Below, piece by piece: positions 21,628 to 34,000 of a DNA stretch of 64,000 nt. The DNA is from Hygrophila difformis (Eukaryota > Streptophyta > Magnoliopsida > Lamiales > Acanthaceae), in the NCBI GenBank assembly GCA_030278955.1, contig JAOANR010000003.1:27047227-27111226 (forward strand), in the 5' to 3' direction. Made by a program: the position numbers and the translations under genes. Within the stretch, counting starts at the first letter, position 1. Each line of letters starts with the position of its first letter. The notes below the pieces were generated by a model that ran no database searches, had not been told where the DNA came from, and worked only from the letters and a program-made list of their open reading frames with translations.

Positions 21628-21887
21628 CTCCATCTGTCTCATTTAAGTTGTCTTGTTTCATTTCTGCACACAATCCAATGCACCTTTTTAATCGTTGATA
21701 TCTCAAAATATGCACAATAAAAAATTATATAAAATATATATTCTAAAACTACATGATTACACAATTATAACAAGACCCAACTCGACTATGTTTTTTCAAA
21801 CATATACGTGGAATAAAATTGAGTCAAAGTTAAACAATGAACAGTGCAAAAAAGTCAAACCAGACATGTTGCCTGGGACGGAGGGAG
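21628..21887 (-). mobile_element. Stowaway MITE, 260 bp (copy B)
   Basis: TA at 21626-21627 and 21888-21889. The right end is CCTGGGACGGAGGGAG, the complement of the left end of copy A, and the left end is CTCCATCTGTCTC. Inverted relative to 18058-18317 and of identical length. The open frame 21695-21913 is a chance reading of the MITE. Confidence 0.85.
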
Positions 21888-22131
21888 TAGTATTGCAACA
21901 TATGGATGAATAGTGTTGGTAAAGAATATGCTGCTGAAGGAGTTGTTTGCTCTAAAAATATTGATTTGATGTTTGAGGTTAAAATACTATTTTACATTAT
22001 GGTTATTGTGTAGAAGAATGTGTTGGAAGGTAAAGAACAACAATGAAAGTGAAAGAGTGAGACATTATTGGTGAAAGGAAGGGAAAGGTATAGTGAAGAT
22101 CAAAGAAAAAAAAAAAAAACTCTGTATACAG

Positions 22132-22777
22132 TAGGGGTGAAAGCGGGACGGATAATTCCCTCCCGATCAGATGCTGTATTCGATTATATTCGAATCCGCA
22201 TTCGAATTTTTATATCCGATGGATATTTGATGGATACGGGACCGGATATGGGATTGCAAATATCCGTCCGTATCCGAAAAAAGCCGAATATCGTATTTTC
22301 TATCCGAATATCGGGAAATTTATATATATTTATATATGTATATTATAATATATTATATTAACTATAAAATAAATAAGTAATACTATATGTATAATATAAT
22401 CAAAAGTTTGAAAGCCATATGTAATTAATTAAATCAAATCATATTAATCAACTCGACTACATCATTAGGTACTTTGCATCTAAACTGTAGTACGTAACAT
22501 CTTGTAATGATGCTATTTTGTTGTCTTGAACGAAATAACTAATGATCTTGTAGTATATTTCGATTTCTCTTAAAACATTATAAAAAAAAATTAATTTTAA
22601 AAATTATAAGATTATCCGAGTTAAAATTCGAACTCGTCTCGTATCCGTTTCCCGAAATATTCGAATTCGTATTTGTATCCGACCTATTCGTATTCGATTC
22701 CGCATTCGATAAAAAAAATATGGGATAGGATACGAGATGAGTACTATCCGCCCGTATCCGTCCCGTTTTCACCCCTA
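22132..22777. mobile_element. hAT-like non-autonomous element, 646 bp
   Basis: The inverted ends are TAGGGGTGAAAGCGGGACGG on the left and the complement of TAGGGGTGAAAACGGGACGG on the right (one mismatch). An 8-bp target duplication GTATACA(G/C) is at 22124-22131 and 22778-22785, the hAT superfamily length. The subterminal regions are full of ATCCG, CGAATA and TATCCG words in both orientations, probable transposase binding repeats. No transposase. Confidence 0.85.
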
Positions 22778-22829
22778 GTATACACGCTCTATTTAAAGCT
22801 TAGTATATAGGCTTTGGTTAGGGTGCAGA

Positions 22830-24600
22830 GACCTATGTCTCTTGATGTACTGTGGCAAATCCAGGCCATTGATGAAATATTGAAATCAATGGCTAAGATT
22901 AATACAAAGGGTACTATTGTAATTTCAATAAGATCCAAATAATCTCTATTCATTTTTCTCAATTCTCATGCTCATACTTCTCTCTTCCTCATAATCTACT
23001 TTTTCTTTTTGGAATTTCTAAAATTTGATAGAGTATTTAGATTACTTGTAACGAGTAGGTAAATTTTCATATAAAGAACGTCATAATCCGAGTTCGTTTG
23101 AGAAAGTTAGAGTCATTTGAAGTTAATTGCGATTTTCAAAAACGTAACATTTACATTTCAGCGATGGTGGCTTTGCAATTCAGCGACGGGAGCTTTACAA
23201 TTCAGCGACATAGCCTATACAACATAGTTTTTTTTATGATAAACTTCAAATGGCTCTAACTTTTTCAAATGAGCTCAGATTTGGACGTTCTTTATATGAA
23301 AATCTATCTACTCAACACAAGGAATATAAATATCCTACCAAATTTTAAAAAGTCTAACCAGATAAATATCATATTTTTAAAATAACGAGAATAAGGTATC
23401 ATTTGCTTTGAAAATCTGGTATGTATCTATTTATAATTTTAAAAATTTGATAGGAAATTTAAATTCCTTGCACCGAGTACATAGATTTTCATATAAAGAA
23501 TGTCAAAATCCGAGTTTATTTGAGAAAGTTAGAGCCATTTGAAGTTCATTGTCATTTTCAGAAACACAACCTTTATATTTCAGCGACGGTGGCTTATGTA
23601 ATTCAGTGACGGGGGCTTTAGAATTCAGCGACGGAGGCTTTACAATTCAGCGACGGAGCCTTTACATTTCAGCGACGTAGCCAATACAACAAAATTTATG
23701 TGACAACTTCAAATGGCTCTAACTTTCTCAAATGACCTCTGATTTGGACGTTCTTTATATGAAAATTTATCTACTCAATGCAAGGAATTTAAATATTCTC
23801 TCAGATTTTAGAAAGTCTAAACATATAAATATCATATTTTTAAGACAATGAGCATAAGATATCTTTTCTTTTGAAAATCTGGTATTTATCTATTTGTAAT
23901 TTCCAAATTTTGATGGAAAATTTAGATTCATTGCATTGATTAGGTAGACTTTCATATAAAGAACGTAAAAATACGAGTTCGTTTGAGAAAGTTAGAGTCA
24001 TTTGAAGTGCATTACGATTTTAAAAAACACAGTCTTTACATTTCAGTGACGGTGGCTATGTAATTCAGCGACGGAGCCTTTACAATTCAGCGACGGAGAT
24101 ATTACAATTCAGCGACATAGCCTATACATTTCAGCGACGTAGTATATACAACAAAATTTATATTACAAACTTCAAATGGCTCTAACTTTCTCAAATGAGC
24201 TTGGATTTGGACGTTCTTTATATGAAAATTTATCCACTCGATACAATGAATCTAAATATCCTATCATATTTTAGAAATTAAAAGTCAAAAATAAAAAATT
24301 AAGAGGAATGAAAGACTGACGAGTGTAAGAGATGAATAAAGATAATTTGTCTATTATTATGCCATGAATTGTGTCAAAAGAGAGCTAATTTATGCAAATT
24401 TTTTATATGATCTTTATTTAAGGACAGAAAGCACTAAATTTATTTTGTGAATGATTTTATTACTAAAAATATAATTATTTATGTTTGACAATTCTAACCT
24501 TTTTATTTTATAGCCATTGGATATTTTTGTATGGTTGAGATGATTTGTCTTGATGTACTACCATTCACATTGGTAGTACCATAACCATTCCCTAGTATAT
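22830..24600. repeat. Palindromic repeat family, copy 2: three tandem hairpin units
   Basis: Three units occur at about 23040-23345, 23445-23825 and 23920-24270. Each has a left arm of about 75-90 bp (ATTTTCATATAAAGAACGTC, GAGTTCGTTTGAGAAAGTTA, GAGTCATTTGAAGT) and an inverted right arm (ACTTCAAATGGCTCTAAC, TTTCTCAAATGAGCT, ACGTTCTTTATATGAAAAT). The loop is an array of 20-24 bp repeats of the form TTCAGCGACGGAGGCTTTACAA, with two to five repeats per unit. The ends match the copy at 10090-12220. No protein coding is seen. Long arms suggest that transcripts would fold into stable hairpins. Confidence 0.75.
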
Positions 24601-24749
24601 AAACTACAAATCGCTTTTAATTAGTACAACCAACCTTAATTTGCCCGTGAATTAATAAATTATTAATGCGTAATAATCTCAAGAATATTTAAATTCTTTT
24701 GTCGTCTTTCCTAATTTTAACAATTAAAAATTTGAAGTTTATATTCTTA

Positions 24750-25210
24750 GAGCCCGTTTGGAATGGCTTCTAGGAAGGTGCTTTTGGCTTTTGCTTCTGC
24801 CAAAAGCACTTCTAGTAGAAATTAGGTGTTTGTTTTGGCTTTTAAGAAAAAACAAAAGCACATCGAAAAGCCAAAAAAGTGCTTCTGGGAGAAGCAGCCC
24901 AGGAGGTGCTTCTCCCAAAAGCAGAAGCCAAAAGCACCTCGTAAAATGTGCAAGGACTTGAATACCCCCACTACTTAATATAAATTACACTATAAATATA
25001 TCTTATTATCATATTAAGTAGCACGTCTTTTTTGGCAATTACTACATTCCAAAAGCACTTTTCATTTTTATTTATCCAAACATATTTTTTAAAAAAACCG
25101 TTTTTCAAACATTCCATCCAAACACAAAAGTTCATACTTTTGCTTTTGACTTCTGCTTTTGCTTCTACTTTTGGCTTCTGCTTTTTTCAAAAGTCAATCC
25201 AAACGGGCCC
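24750..25210. mobile_element. Tourist-like MITE, 461 bp
   Basis: The inverted ends GAGCCCGTTTGGA and TCCAAACGGGCCC have one mismatch. The 3-bp target duplication TTA is at 24747-24749 and 25211-25213, the PIF/Harbinger-Tourist signature. The inside is dominated by GCTTCTGCTTTTGGC and its complement. It is related to the diverged copy at 3404-4115. The open frames within are not genes. Confidence 0.8.
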
Positions 25211-25213
25211 TTA

Positions 25214-26439
25214 ATTTTTAGATAAAAGAATAACACAATGTTTTCAATTATTTGAAATAAATAAACTGTAAATGCATTTGATATTAGAAATTGGGTATCA
25301 GTATTGATTATGGAACTTACTCTATCTATTTTCAAGAACGTTACATACACTGTTCTCATTTACTAAGAATTTCCTATGAACTGTAAATGCCTTGTAGCAT
25401 TTATCATCTTTTACTAAGAACTTTACGCACACTTTGAACATTTCAGAGTTGATATAAAAAATGGCTAATTTCCATGCTAGATCAAACAGTTTTCATTCTA
25501 TTAGTATAGATAAAGCCGCCTCTTTGTTGCATCCAAAGCTGGATGGCCTCAGAGTCTTACATGAGCATATTTATGACCGGACTTAGCTGTCTTCAATCCA
25601 ACAAATTGCAAGAGAAAATTAGTACTGAAAAAAGGTGTATAAAAGTTGTTTGCCCTAATAAATTTCCTTCCCCCAAAAAGATTTGGAGAGTTTGGTAAGG
25701 ACTAGGGAGTTGTTTGCTCTAAAACTATTAATTTAGTGTTTGAGGCTAAAGGACTATTTTACTTTCTAGTTAAGAATGCAGTAAAAAAAAAAAATTAATT
25801 ATAAATATGGACTCCTCCAATTTAGTTGCAGCAAGGCAAAAATCAAAATTCAAAACATAAATCTTAAGCTCTTTCTCTTAATTTTGACATTACCAATTGT
25901 AGCAAATGTAGTTGCTACAACCCAAATAGCGGCAACAACCAAAGTTGTTGCAATCGGAGAAGATACGGCACGTTCCGGTGAAGTCAATACAACTGCAACG
26001 ACAATGCCAAACCATCTTCAACATTTTTCTTAGAATTGTTCAACCTACTCTACCTATTTTCAAATGTCGTTAATGTATTAATTTTAAATTTTGAACAAAT
26101 ATATACCCACCAACTACAACTGATATAAATTATTTTTTAACTTTTAAAAAAATTTAGTAAACTCCATAGAATTCTAAATTGCAATGTAAAGAAAAAAGTC
26201 AATAAATTATTTCATTGGCACTATATTAGCCCTAATAAATATTCTTTCCACAAATAAATTTAGTTGGTAAGTACTCAGGGAGATGTTTACTCATAATGTA
26301 TATATATACATTATCAAATATAATGGCATGGGCTCCCACCACCCCTTTCATAGCCTATATAGGTTGTTCAGCAAAAATATCTATTATAGTATCTTATAAG
26401 AGGTAGAGCTCCCAATCTTCCCTTGTGAATTTCAATTCT
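25214..26439. other. AT-rich spacer, no gene seen
   Basis: No coding feature is recognised. A phrase at 25690-25765 (GAGTTGTTTGCTCTAAAA, then TTTAGTGTTTGAGGCTAAA) repeats one at 21936-21990 (GAGTTGTTTGCTCTAAAA, TTTGATGTTTGAGGTTAAA), so both flanks contain another undefined repeat. Confidence 0.45.
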
Positions 26440-27423
26440 GGCCATTGGATCAAGAGTGCAAATTGAATTTGTGGCCGTTCGATATTACCCAAGTTTGCAA
26501 ATCACGCGGGTCGGGTATTACCCGATTTTGCATCTATCTTCCACTCACACCACTGCTCCCCTTCATGTTCGATTCCTCCGTTCTAAATTTGCCACGACGG
26601 AATTTCTCGATCCGCTCCGTTCCCACTGCCAGCCGGAACCGTAGCGCCGCCGCCGCCGGATACACGGGCGCCGCCCTAACTGGGTAAGCGCCTCTGGTCT
26701 CCTTGCCTTTACTGTTTCCTTTTCTTCGATTTTCGTACAAGGTCCCCAATCTTCGTTCCCCTCGCTTGCACACCCTCGGTCCGCAGCCGCCGTCTCCCAG
26801 TTTGTTCTCGTCGTGTTGTCCCCTTTGAAGGAGAGATCCTCCGCGGCTTTGCCCGCCTGTCCGGGTGAGGATTTTCAAATTTTTTTCACCAAACTCATTT
26901 TCCGCTACGTTTTTGCAAAGGGTATTCGATTCTGATGCAGTTACATCTAGGTTTTCCCTTTTTTCGGAATTTAGTCTATCTTACCTGGGTTACCTCTTTT
27001 GATTGAGCTTTGTGGGAATTGCATGTGATTTGCAGTCACAAACTGTGTTTGATTGTTCTTGAACTGTGTTACCTGGGTTACCTCTTTTGATTGAGCTTTA
27101 TGGGAATTGCATGTGTTTGATTGTTCTCATCGCTCGCTGTCGTCCCCTGCGCCAGCCCCCGGCGCCCGGCAGTTACCGGTCATTTCTATCGTTGGTGTGT
27201 CGCGCATTTTTGGGCTGAACCCTAATGCAGGCTCAATCTCCCGTGGTTTCGGGCGTTCGTGTGTTTCGCGCTTTGGGCTGAAACCTAATGCTCCGATTAC
27301 AAGGTAGTAGGTATGATTGTAGTTGATTTCATGTAGTGTAACCCTTTCTCTGCAGATGTTCCCTCCCGGTTCTGTGCTTCGATTAAATTCTGTTGTAATT
27401 ATCATCTTTTTGCATTAATTGGG
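26440..27423 (+). promoter_or_regulatory. GC-rich promoter/5' leader-like region of an interrupted gene
   Basis: The composition changes sharply from AT-rich to GC-rich with CpGs (26575-26870 and 27125-27300). A CCGCCGCCGCCGG run near 26645 is followed by GGTAAGCG, a good splice donor (26683). TTTCTCTGCAG (27343-27355) is a good acceptor and is followed directly by ATG. This arrangement is typical of a plant gene's first untranslated exon and leader intron. A retrotransposon LTR starts at 27424. The SIN3-like exons at 36764 could be its continuation, but that is inference. Confidence 0.4.
26981..27116 (+). repeat. 48-bp direct duplication in the leader region
   Basis: TTACCTGGGTTACCTCTTTT and the following bases through GGGAATTGCATGTG occur at 26981-27028 and again at 27069-27116 with one difference. 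The period is 88 bp. Confidence 0.85.
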
Positions 27424-29998
27424 TGTAATACCCGAGAATTTTGCAACATAAAACAAATAACTAAATAAATAAACAATAAATAAAATAAATATAATAAATA
27501 AATAAATTCAGCAAATAAGTGAATAAGGATAATGAAATGATAAATAAAATTTAACTTAAAAAGGAATTAAAGGAATTTAATTAAATAAAAAGAATTAAAT
27601 AAAGATAAATAAATTGCACACCGAAACCCGACACCAATGAACTCGTGAATTCGAGTCCAAACATGCAATTAGACCCGAGTAAAATTTAGAGAGGAAATAG
27701 GAACCCGAAGATACCCCAGAAATCGGAATCCGGGAGCATAGGGAGATAGAAGTCCGAAAGAGAGGAGGAAAGGCACGACGGATCGCACGACCCACCCGGA
27801 CCGAAGTCCAGGAGAGTGCCGCGCGGTGGCCGCGTGGTCAATAGGGAAACAACGCCACGACTGCGCCACGCGACAGATTCGCCGGTTGCGAGATTCACTC
27901 GCCCGAATCCGGATTTTCCGACTTCGGTTAAACACCTTTCGGCTCAAGACTCCCCAAGGCCGACCTTGGATGTCCCTAGGTCATGTTTACCTATAAATAA
28001 CCTCTCTTGGAAGCCCCGAACACTTTTCCAAAACCTTACGATACTTTCTACACACAAAACCCTAGATCCGGAGGTCATCGGAGGCACCAAAACCGAGCGG
28101 GGACTGCCGTGGACGAATTCGGAAGTCTTCCAACGTCGTGGTAAGTCTGATCCATTCATCCATCTCGTTTTTTATTCAAAAACGAAACCCTAACTTAGTC
28201 TTTTTCTTTCTACACCTCGAATCGGATCTAGAACGAAGAACCCGACGAACGGAGAGGATAAACGGTGGACGGGAAGCCACGCCTCCGAACTCGACGATCC
28301 CAGATGACTACGAATCTGTAAGTTGACACTTACATGGTTTTGAGAGTAATTAAAACACGTAAAACTAAAAGCTTAATCAAAACATTCGTAAATCTGTCAA
28401 CATGTGATTTCTACCGGCGCAGCGAATTTGTCTAATTTTTCCGAACCCTTAAAATCTTCAAACGAGAAAACTTAAAACACGAAAAATGTTCCTAAGGCTT
28501 AGATCTATCTCCTGTAAAATTTTCAGAATTTTTAGTGACGTTTTGATATCTAAAATCGGCCTAGAACCGGACTGTTTTAATTTAGATCTTGAATTTCTTG
28601 ACAGAACATAGGTCCGAACTTGATGACGTTTTTGACATTAGATCTAGACCGATTTAGATCTTTAGCCGAACATGAAAATTGTAGATAAATGTCTTGAAAA
28701 GATCTCTGTAAAATTTCGTTGAGTTTGGAGTAGATTTGCTATGGTAGATCTTGATAATCTTGAACTGATGTATGATAAACTCGGACAGATTAATGTTTCT
28801 ACGAAAATTGATGTTTTTGACCTGTTTCGGTATCTCGGATTGAAAAAGTTAAAGCATGAAAGTTGTTCATCTCGATGTTTCCGAGTCAGTGGTAAATGTT
28901 CAGAATTTTTGGACTTAAATCGGATTTTAAATTAATTTTAGAGTAAACTGTGATTGACCGAGTCAAATCTTGAAATCTTGTTGAAACGGTGAAACTAGCC
29001 TTTAAGCTTTAAAGGAGTAGAAGACTCTTTGAAATAAATACATGAAATCTGGAATTTAGGAAATCCCCTTTACAAACTTGATCTTTAAAATTAGGGGGTG
29101 AGTGCTCTACAGGGTGCCCTCCTAACGATTCACTTCGTGCCTTTATGGACGATGGTGACCCGCGTGAAATTTTTGAGATATGTTGCCAAAACGGCATGAG
29201 ATATATGGCCTACACTCTCGTGAATATCCACATGGGTTTCCCGAGGCTCCGGAGTGGTACTGGGTATGGCAGATACGGCTGCGGCCGCCGGTTTCCGGCT
29301 AAACTTGTTGATATCGCGATGCAATCGTGAAATACTTGAAATACTAAATCTTGGGTGTAATGGGGATAGTTAAATGTTTAATTATTGTCCCTTTTAAAGT
29401 ATTAGATGCTTTATTTGAATTAATTATGGCTTTTATTTAAGTTATGCTAAATGTACTATTAGTTAGTGCCATGATTTAATTATGCGAATTGGTTATATTA
29501 AATTAAATTATTCATGATTATTATCATGCTTTTATGTAATTATTAAATTAATGGCTTTTAAACCCTACGATCATGCATGTGTTAACTTACTCAGCAAGTT
29601 GTGCTGACCAAACCATTTATTTTTCCTTTTTCATTACAGAGTATGTGGAACAAACATGAGCACGAACATGCATGGGGGGACTTATATTTTGCGAAACTTA
29701 TTATTTAAATTCTTGCATTAGACAATAGAATAAACGGGCCTGTTTAACCCGTGTTTTGACCATGTCGGTCTTATTTACATTTCCGCTGCAATATTATACT
29801 TAAATATTATTTCCGCTGCATTATGATATTATTATTTTCGAGACTATATTGTATGGGCTGTTTGCAAATGTTTTAAATATTTTTAAATACTGAAATACCT
29901 AGCCTTGCATCTCTTTAGTAAGCCGGAGAAACCGTGTCTTACTAGGGAGGTGTGGCGGTGACATCCCGACCTGGGTGACCAAAAACCGGGGTGTTACA
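27424..29998 (+). repeat. 5' LTR, 2,575 bp, chromovirus-like
   Basis: The ends TGTAATACCCG and CGGGGTGTTACA form the short terminal inverted repeat typical of Tekay/Del-like LTRs (TGTAACACCC). A TATA box CTATAAATA is at 27991-27999, so transcription would start near 28025. No matching 3' LTR is in the window, so the age cannot be estimated. Open frames within it are not genes. Confidence 0.82.
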
Positions 29999-30335
29999 AG
30001 TTGGTATCAGAGCCCGGCTATTTTTAAACTACTATTTTTAAACCATTATTATTTTTAAACTACTATTAATATTTTGACTATTATTTTAAATTTTAAAGTA
30101 TTATTTCCATGGGAAAATTTTTATTTTAAAACCCATGGAAAAATATATATAGTGCATGAATTATTTTTGGGGGGAAATCATCATTTGCATTTGCATATTG
30201 CATCTCTTTTATGTAGAGAACTTAGAATCTTGGCGAATTTCAACTTAGAATCTTGGCAAATTTTAACTTAAAATCTTAGCGAAGTTTAACCTAGAATCTT
30301 GGCGAATATTAACTTAGATCTTTTGTTTGCGCTAG

Positions 30336-30884
30336 ATGGCTAGTCAAGATATGATGCAGTTGATGATAAAAAAGATGAACGTTCACCTTTATTCTCAACA
30401 AACCATACAACAAATGAAAAATCGTATAGCTCACTTGGAGGCAAATCTGCACCAAATGGGGGACTTAAGGAAAGCTGACCTCCAACACTTCCTGAACTTG
30501 AGAGCCGCTGATCAAGGTCACATAAAAGACTTAGAAACTCAAGTGCAAAAGCTCACCGAACGAGGCGATGCGATGATAGATAGAATCGAGGATCTAGGGA
30601 CGGACCTGCTTGACCTCACCGACATAGTAGTACCATATAGCCCCGTGGAAGACCATTTGATGGGACCACAAAGCCCAACACCCCCAGTAGAGAGCCCATC
30701 CGGCCTTATCCGTGGAAGCTACGGAACCCTCGGACTCTGGCCCCACATGGTCCGCCCGTCGCCAAACCCGAGCCCCGTGGAGAACCATCTGCAGCGTTAT
30801 TTATTGCAGTTCGGACGGCCTTCCCTGCTCAGGCCTTGCATTCATGACAGAAACTTCCTCGTTGTAAAACTTTATTTGTTGTAG
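30336..30884 (+). CDS. Short gag-like coiled-coil ORF (182 aa)
   Basis: The ATG lies 320 bp after the primer site, the usual gag position. Residues 1-110 are rich in heptad-like Leu/Met/Ile with charged residues (QQMKNRIAHLEANLHQMGDL, IKDLETQVQKLTERGDAM, IDRIEDLGTDLLDL), predicting a coiled coil. Residues 115-160 are proline/serine-rich. No capsid signature, zinc knuckle or protease follows, so it is a truncated or specialised gag-like product. Its identity is inferred from position. Confidence 0.5.
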   Translation: MASQDMMQLMIKKMNVHLYSQQTIQQMKNRIAHLEANLHQMGDLRKADLQHFLNLRAADQGHIKDLETQVQKLTERGDAMIDRIEDLGTDLLDLTDIVVPYSPVEDHLMGPQSPTPPVESPSGLIRGSYGTLGLWPHMVRPSPNPSPVENHLQRYLLQFGRPSLLRPCIHDRNFLVVKLYLL

Positions 30885-31012
30885 AAAGCTTTCTTTACAT
30901 TGTTGCATCGTGTCATTGTAGCAATATTATAAATATTCCTTTGTTCCGTTCTGTCCAGCTGAGGAGGGACGTGACATTTCTCATTCTCCCACTGTGACTT
31001 CATTCCGAGCCA

Positions 31013-34000
31013 GTGCTCTCTCACTTGGTCAGTTATTGTATACTTTTATGCTACTTTTTGGTCTTTTTGTTTGTTTCTATATTCTACGTTTTCCTAGGCA
31101 GTTTTCCTCGACATTCTTGCCACTTGTGTCTTGGCTTTTGGAGTGGTTTCTCACGTCAATTTAAGTTTCAATGTTTCTTGTTCTTTTCTCTCTGTTGTTT
31201 TCACCTTCCTGAACTTGGATTCAGCTCTCTCTCTCATACTATGGCTTTACAAATTCAGCGTCGTATTTGTTGCATTTCCCTCATTTGTCTCTTCTATGTA
31301 GGCGTATCACATCCTTCAGGTGGGTCTTTGCCTTCGGAGCCATTTGTTTTGGAAAAGGTTCCAAACTGCCTACATTGTGGTGCATTCAGGTTCCCTCGAG
31401 AACCTTCCCACTTTTGTTGCATGGACGGGGATGTCAGTATTTGTTTTAATCCAGTCCCTGCTTCGCTCAAGAACTTCTGTTGTCGCCTTCTGCAGAGGCT
31501 GTTGGGTTTTAGGGAATATATTCGTGCAATTAATAATCATTTTGCGTTCACTTCTTTGGGTGTTAGGTACGACAAGAATTTAGCCAAGAATAATCAAGGT
31601 ATTTACACTTTTAGGGTGGAGGGTCAGCTTTTCCATTTCATTGACCATGTTGCTGCATCAACGAATTTGCAATTATATTTTTATGATATTGACCACCAGT
31701 ATGTTGAACGTTCCAAGTCTTTTCCGCGCATTCATCCACGTATCATAAAAGCAATCGTCGAAATCCTTTCAGAAAATCCATACTCTAAATTCTTCCGGTC
31801 ATTGAATGATGTTTCTAATTTGCCAGACTATAATATTATTCTTCATTGTAATCCTGCAATTGACCAGAAGACTTTGAACAAACCCTCAGTTTCCCAGGTT
31901 GCTGCGTTGTGGCTTGAAGATGAGAGTGATGCAACCACCATAGAGCGTCATATTAAAGTACATAGCCACGGTGGTCAGAGCCATCCTATCTAGACCTGGC
32001 AATATGGGTAAACAGGTCGTGTATGTTATACGTGTCAAGTATCTGTTTACCTGTTTGATCTGTATCTGTACACGACCTGTTTTTAGAATTTACCCGTATT
32101 TCAAAACCTGTACACGACCTGTTTCAAAAACGGATCACATGCGTGTCGACCTGTATACATGTGAATTTGAACATGTGGACACGCGTGTCGAATTTACCTG
32201 TGACCTGTTTATCTGTATTTTGCCTGTTTACTTCTATTCTACTAAATTATATCAAATTACTTTTTAAACTTTTAAAATAAAATATAAAATATTACATTCC
32301 CATAATTCAAATCTTAAAATTCCTAATAGACGCAGCAATTCATCTTCAAACATTCTAAACCCATAAACCCATACTTGAAATAATAAAAATATAAAAAATA
32401 ACTTAAATAATTAATATTAAATACTCGGGATGTTACAATATACAGGTAAAATACAGGTCAATTCGGGTAAAACAGATAAACCTGCATTTGACCCAAATTG
32501 TATTCGTGTACTAAACGGGTCGACCTGTTTTGACCCGTATCTGTTTTTTGAAGACCCGTACATGTAAAACACAGGTCGTGTACGTGTCGTGTCTACGTGT
32601 ATTTACCCATATTGCCGGGTCTAATCCTATCTCATATTATTATGGATGTTATGATCCTCTGCAATACCCGTTGTTGTTTCCATTTGGTGAAAGTGTATGG
32701 CATCAAGGTATAAAAAAGAATAAACATAGAGTACCTGGAGCGCAACACTGAGTTATAAGTTCTGCTCCATTTGGAACGTCCAGTCCTGTTTCGTGTACAG
32801 ATGATCTTGCGCATGAGGCACATTGTGAGTTGTTCATCTTGTAACTATATGCTGTTTGTCCAGCTTTCTATTTGTTTCCGTGTTTGATCTTTGTGTCTTT
32901 CTTTACAGTGGCTGCAGTGGCCCCAACTGATTGTTCTCCTGTTTCGATGAGGGAGTATTATGCATACATGTTTCAAATTAGGCATCATGATTCCCCATAT
33001 GTCCTGCATTTTGGCCGGCTTACCCAGCATTTTTTTGTTGACCAGTACATAAAAATAGAAACCCGGCGTCTTGATTTCATAGATCAAAGCAGGCAGACAT
33101 TCGTTATGAGTTTCTACAGGGCATCCAAGACTCCTATGAAAGTGGTGAGAAAAAGGGTGCACATTGTGGTCAGCGAACGTACCTTCCCCCGTCGTTCATT
33201 GGTGGCCCGCGTGATATGCGCCGGCGATATGTAGATGTAATAGCTCTTGTTCAGCGCTTCGGTAAGCCTGATATTTTTTTTTTAACAATGACATGCAATC
33301 CAAATTGGCCTGAAATCAAAGAGTTGTTAGTGCCTAATGAACAAATGCAGAATCGGCCTGATTTAACTGCCCGTGTCTTCCATTCAAAGTTCCTGGAATT
33401 CAAACATAATTTAGTCCAGGGGAATTTTTTTGGCGAAGTGATTGCATATACATATGTGATTGAATTGCAAAAAAGAGGTCTACCGCATGCACACATTTTG
33501 TTGATACTTGCTCCAGCTTCCAAATTCTTTACGACTAATGAATATGATGCCTTTGTCTCTGCTAAAATCCTTGATAAAAATGATAATCCATATTTGCATG
33601 CTTTGGTTAAAACTCATATGATGCATGGTCCAAGTGGAGAATTAAATCCGGCCAACGTTTGTATGCAGGCTGGTGGTGGTTATTCTTACAGGTTTCCAAA
33701 AAATTTTTGCAGGGAAACGACAAAAGGCCATGATGCGTACCCTGTTTATAGACGCCGGGATTCTGGGGTTACAATTCGTGTCAGAGGGCAATAGTTGGAT
33801 AACAGATGGGTTGTGCCCTATAATCCCTTTTTGTTGGCTAAGTATAATTGTCATATTAACGTGGAAATTTGTGCAACAGTCCATTCAATTAAGTACATTT
33901 ATAAATATATTTGTAAAGGACATGATAAAATACAATTTCATGTTGGTGCAGATAAAGACAATCAGGGTGCGGATGAGATCAAGCAATACCAATCTGCTAG

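Larger units (their letters stand above)
27424..30960 (+). mobile_element. Chromovirus-like Ty3 LTR element, truncated after gag-like ORF
   Basis: It starts with a 2,575-bp LTR (27424-29998). The primer site TGGTATCAGAGC (30002-30013, initiator tRNA-Met) follows after three bases, and a short ORF (30336-30884) lies beyond it. No protease, reverse transcriptase or second LTR follows; Helitron sequence begins near 30960. It is either a non-autonomous LARD/TRIM-like element whose 3' part was lost, or it was broken by the Helitron. The LTR shares its start (TGTAATACCCG) and internal phrases such as GATAGAAGTCCGAAAGAGAG with the LTR at 62966. Confidence 0.75.

Noticed and set aside
26534..26878. 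114-codon minus-strand frame in the GC-rich leader region
   Set aside because: GC-rich DNA lacks stops by composition; the splice signals and context point to a plus-strand leader.
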